Shown piece by piece: positions 15,359 to 17,457 of a stretch of 17,457 nt of DNA. The notes beneath the pieces are model-generated. The model saw only the letters and a program-made list of their open reading frames with translations. It made no database searches and had not been told where the DNA came from. The translations under genes were made by a program, and so were the position numbers. The first letter of the stretch is position 1. The number at the start of each line of letters is the position of its first letter. Source of the stretch: CG1-02-35-72 sp964564475. Lineage in GTDB: Bacteria > Bacteroidota > Bacteroidia > Flavobacteriales > Flavobacteriaceae. The stretch is taken from positions 1-17,457 of the forward strand of contig CAZMBM010000038.1 in the NCBI GenBank assembly GCA_964564475.1, read 5' to 3'.

Positions 15359-15856
15359 ATGACAGCTATTTACTTTAAACGACTCCTTATTTATTGTTTT
15401 GTACTAACAACATCTTTGACTTTTTCGCAGAAATCTAAAATGTATAAAAATCAGCAGACACGCATGCGTGTAAAGTTTCCGTGTTATTATACGTCCTCAG
15501 TTAAAGAAAAAGAACAATATGTAACTTACAAGATGAGTTGTAAAGATTCAGATATAAATTATATAGCAACGGTAACAGCACACAAGCTGAAAATGACGGA
15601 CGTAAAAAAGATGGTAAAAGTGTCTTTAGATGCTTTTACAAATAGTTTTAAAGAGGCCACAATTGTCTTTACTAAGGATTGGAATGTGGGAAAAAAAATA
15701 GGTACAAAAAGACAATTATTGTATAAAGGAAATTTATTAAATTATTATGTAATTATCAGTAAGAATAAACAATATCAGCTTATTGTTTTTGGAGATAAAG
15801 ACAAATCGGATGAAAAGCCTAGAGATGCTTTTGTTAAATCGTTTAAAATATTATAA
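15359..15856 (+). CDS. Small exported protein of unknown function
   Basis: 165 aa from the ATG at 15359. Residues 1-23 are a signal peptide (FKRLLIYCFVLTTSLTFS, cut before Q24), closely like that of the upstream subtilase. The mature part of about 140 residues is basic and looks like a single alpha/beta domain. It has two cysteines, C42 (KFPCYY) and C61 (KMSCKD), that could form a disulfide. The end, RDAFVKSFKIL, resembles small periplasmic proteins in which a conserved 'F..SFK' segment closes the domain. The frame extends upstream to a TTG at 15299, but that would put about 20 extra residues before the signal peptide, so the ATG is preferred. A strong terminator follows. I do not recognise the family. 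Confidence 0.75.
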   Translation: MTAIYFKRLLIYCFVLTTSLTFSQKSKMYKNQQTRMRVKFPCYYTSSVKEKEQYVTYKMSCKDSDINYIATVTAHKLKMTDVKKMVKVSLDAFTNSFKEATIVFTKDWNVGKKIGTKRQLLYKGNLLNYYVIISKNKQYQLIVFGDKDKSDEKPRDAFVKSFKIL

Positions 15857-15859
15857 ACC

Positions 15860-15889
15860 AAAAAAGCCCTCCGCATAGAGGGCTTTTTT
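15860..15889. terminator. Strong bidirectional terminator
   Basis: AAAAAAGCCCTC (15860-15871) and GAGGGCTTTTTT (15878-15889) form a perfect 12-bp stem with the loop CGCATA. There is a T-run on the right and, read on the other strand, a T-run on the left. It lies between the small exported protein gene (plus) and mdh (minus), so it can end both. Confidence 0.93.
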
Positions 15890-15906
15890 AATAGAAAATA
15901 AAAATC

Positions 15907-16842
15907 TTAAAAAAGATTCATATCGTCTAAAGTTTTCATAACGGCTCTTACATGTTCTGCCGAAGCTTCTAATAAGGCCATCTCGTCATCGTTAAGTTTG
16001 AGCTCAACAATTTTCTCGATACCGTTTTTACCCAATTTAACAGGCACACCCAAAGCGATATTTTCCATACCGTACTCACCATCAAGCATAGCACATACGG
16101 GGAAGATACGTTTTTGGTCTTTTACAATGGCTTCTACCATTTGAGCAGCCGAAGCGCCGGGCGCATACCAAGCCGATGTTCCTAAAAGGTTGACAATTTC
16201 GCCACCGCCTTTTTTGGTGCGTTCAACAATCTCGTTTATGCGCTCCATAGGTAAAAAGTCGGTAATAGGAATACCACCCACTGTAGTGTAGCGGGGTAAA
16301 GGCACCATAGTGTCGCCATGACCGCCCATTAACACTGCCTGAATATCTTTGGGAGAACAATCTAACTCTAAGGCTAAGAATGATCTAAAACGTGCTGTAT
16401 CTAAAATGCCGGCCATACCAAAGACTTTACTCGAAGGTTTTTTAGCCGTTAGGTAAGCAGCATAGGTCATAACGTCAAGCGGATTTGACACAATGATAAC
16501 AATGGCTTCGGGAGAATGTTCTATAACCTGTTCTGTAACAGACTTAACTATCTTGGCATTGGTGGCAATTAAATCGTCGCGAGACATACCCGGTTTTCTG
16601 GGAATACCCGATGTAATAACCACAACATCAGAATTGGCCGATTTAGAATAATCGTTTGTAGAACCGATAATACGGGTTCCGAAATAATTTACGGGAGAAG
16701 ATTCCCAAATATCTAAAGCCTTGCCTTCGGCAAGGTTTTCTTTAATATCGAGCAAAACAACTTCATTTGCTACTTCTTTTTGTGCAAGTACATTAGCACA
16801 GGTTGCACCTACATTTCCTGCGCCTACTACTGTTACTTTCAT
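15907..16842 (-). CDS. mdh: Malate dehydrogenase (LDH-like type)
   Basis: NAD-dependent oxidation of malate to oxaloacetate in the TCA cycle, in the cytoplasm. 311 aa, typical of the LDH-like MDH group. The Rossmann motif is GAGNVGATCA (7-16), with D32 binding the NAD ribose. Substrate residues are R82 (IPRKPG), R88 (MSRDD), N120 (VSNPLD) and R151 (DTARFR); Arg at 82 indicates malate and not lactate. The catalytic pair is D148/H175 (GGHGDTMVP). It lies 49 bp downstream of gyrB on the same strand. No TAnnTTTG box is seen in the gap, so it may be read from an upstream promoter. It ends at the shared terminator. Confidence 0.97.
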   Translation of the reverse strand: MKVTVVGAGNVGATCANVLAQKEVANEVVLLDIKENLAEGKALDIWESSPVNYFGTRIIGSTNDYSKSANSDVVVITSGIPRKPGMSRDDLIATNAKIVKSVTEQVIEHSPEAIVIIVSNPLDVMTYAAYLTAKKPSSKVFGMAGILDTARFRSFLALELDCSPKDIQAVLMGGHGDTMVPLPRYTTVGGIPITDFLPMERINEIVERTKKGGGEIVNLLGTSAWYAPGASAAQMVEAIVKDQKRIFPVCAMLDGEYGMENIALGVPVKLGKNGIEKIVELKLNDDEMALLEASAEHVRAVMKTLDDMNLF

Positions 16843-16891
16843 TATATTGAATTTAAATTTATTTTAATATTTGCGTGTTTAATTTCCGATA

Positions 16892-17457
16892 CTAAATATC
16901 AATATTGGCATAAATAGCATTTTTCTCTATGAATTCGCGTCGTGGAGGCACTTCATCTCCCATAAGCATAGAAAAAACCCTGTCGGCTTCGATAAGATTG
17001 TCAATAGTTACTTGACGCAATGTTCTAAATTCAGGATTCATAGTGGTATCCCATAATTGAGAGGCATTCATTTCACCCAAACCTTTGTAGCGTTGAATTG
17101 TGGCGCTACCACCCATTTTTTGAACGATTAAGTCGCGTTGGTCTTCAGACCACGCATATTCTTTTTTGTTCCCTTTTTTGACCAGATATAGTGGGGGTGT
17201 GGCTATAAATATGTGTCCACCTTCAATAAGTTCTCTCATATACCTAAAAAAGAAGGTTAAGATAAGCGTCGAAATATGGCTACCATCTACATCGGCATCT
17301 GTCATAATGACTACTTTATGATAGCGTAGTTTTTCCAGATTTAAAGCCTGACTGTCTTCTTCGGTACCGATGGTAACGCCAAGAGCTGTGTACATATTTT
17401 TAATTTCTTCGTTTTCAAAAACACGATGACGCATGGCTTTTTCTACATTCAGAATTT
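16892..17457 (-). CDS. gyrB: DNA gyrase subunit B, C-terminal part (5' end outside the window)
   Basis: ATPase subunit of the type II topoisomerase that introduces negative supercoils. Only the last 188 or so codons are present. The frame is open to the right edge with ILNVEKA before the internal Met at 17434, so that Met is not the start. Visible parts are the TOPRIM core KVVIMTDADVDGSHI (Mg-binding DxDxD, around 17285-17316), TPPLYLVKKGNKKEYAW, and the GyrB tail QRYKGLGEMNASQLWDTTM. The end is EKNAIYANIDI. The sequence fits GyrB better than ParE because of the long conserved EEIKNMYTALGVTIG segment. mdh follows after 49 bp. Confidence 0.95.
   Translation of the reverse strand, partial: ILNVEKAMRHRVFENEEIKNMYTALGVTIGTEEDSQALNLEKLRYHKVVIMTDADVDGSHISTLILTFFFRYMRELIEGGHIFIATPPLYLVKKGNKKEYAWSEDQRDLIVQKMGGSATIQRYKGLGEMNASQLWDTTMNPEFRTLRQVTIDNLIEADRVFSMLMGDEVPPRREFIEKNAIYANIDI

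Overview
The window is AT-rich bacterial chromosome that fits the family Flavobacteriaceae (Bacteroidota). Four things point there: Bacteroidota-type -7 promoter boxes (TAnnTTTG) in front of several genes; A-rich leaders without a classical Shine-Dalgarno; an extracellular subtilase ending in a type IX secretion (T9SS) sorting domain; and two flavobacterial-style outer-membrane beta-barrel proteins with '-Q' signal peptide cleavage sites. It reads as ordinary core chromosome. I see no phage, transposase, CRISPR array, rRNA or tRNA.

Layout. (1) 42-3460: a peroxide-defence module, oxyR (minus) divergent from katG (plus). The 103-bp spacer holds both promoters and an 8-bp-arm dyad, and a hairpin terminator follows katG. 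KatG carries a lipoprotein signal, so the enzyme is predicted to act outside the cytoplasm. (2) 3463-7085: an outer-membrane protein with its own promoter, a decayed or frameshifted small lipoprotein gene, and a convergent putative porin. (3) 7162-8666: rnhB, convergent with a tight two-gene unit yqaE-lipB (TAATG overlap). The 52-aa yqaE is easily missed. (4) 8738-12461: the potassium uptake pair ktrB-ktrA, then lysS with its own promoter and a C-terminal extension. (5) 12712-15889: a T9SS-exported subtilase gene one base upstream of a nitronate monooxygenase/FabK-like flavoenzyme gene, then a small secreted protein and a strong bidirectional terminator. (6) 15907-17457: mdh and the 3' part of gyrB on the minus strand; gyrB runs off the right edge.

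How the genes work together. The clearest circuit is OxyR sensing peroxide through Cys200/Cys209 and controlling katG. KtrB and KtrA form one K+ transporter (membrane pore plus NAD-binding regulatory subunit). Most other genes are housekeeping: RNase HII, octanoyltransferase, lysyl-tRNA synthetase, malate dehydrogenase and gyrase.

No convincing wholly new system is visible. The points most worth following are the exported KatG, the double homopolymer frameshift in the lipoprotein gene, the coupled yqaE-lipB junction, the perfect palindrome abutting the lysS promoter, and the repeat-rich spacer before the subtilase.
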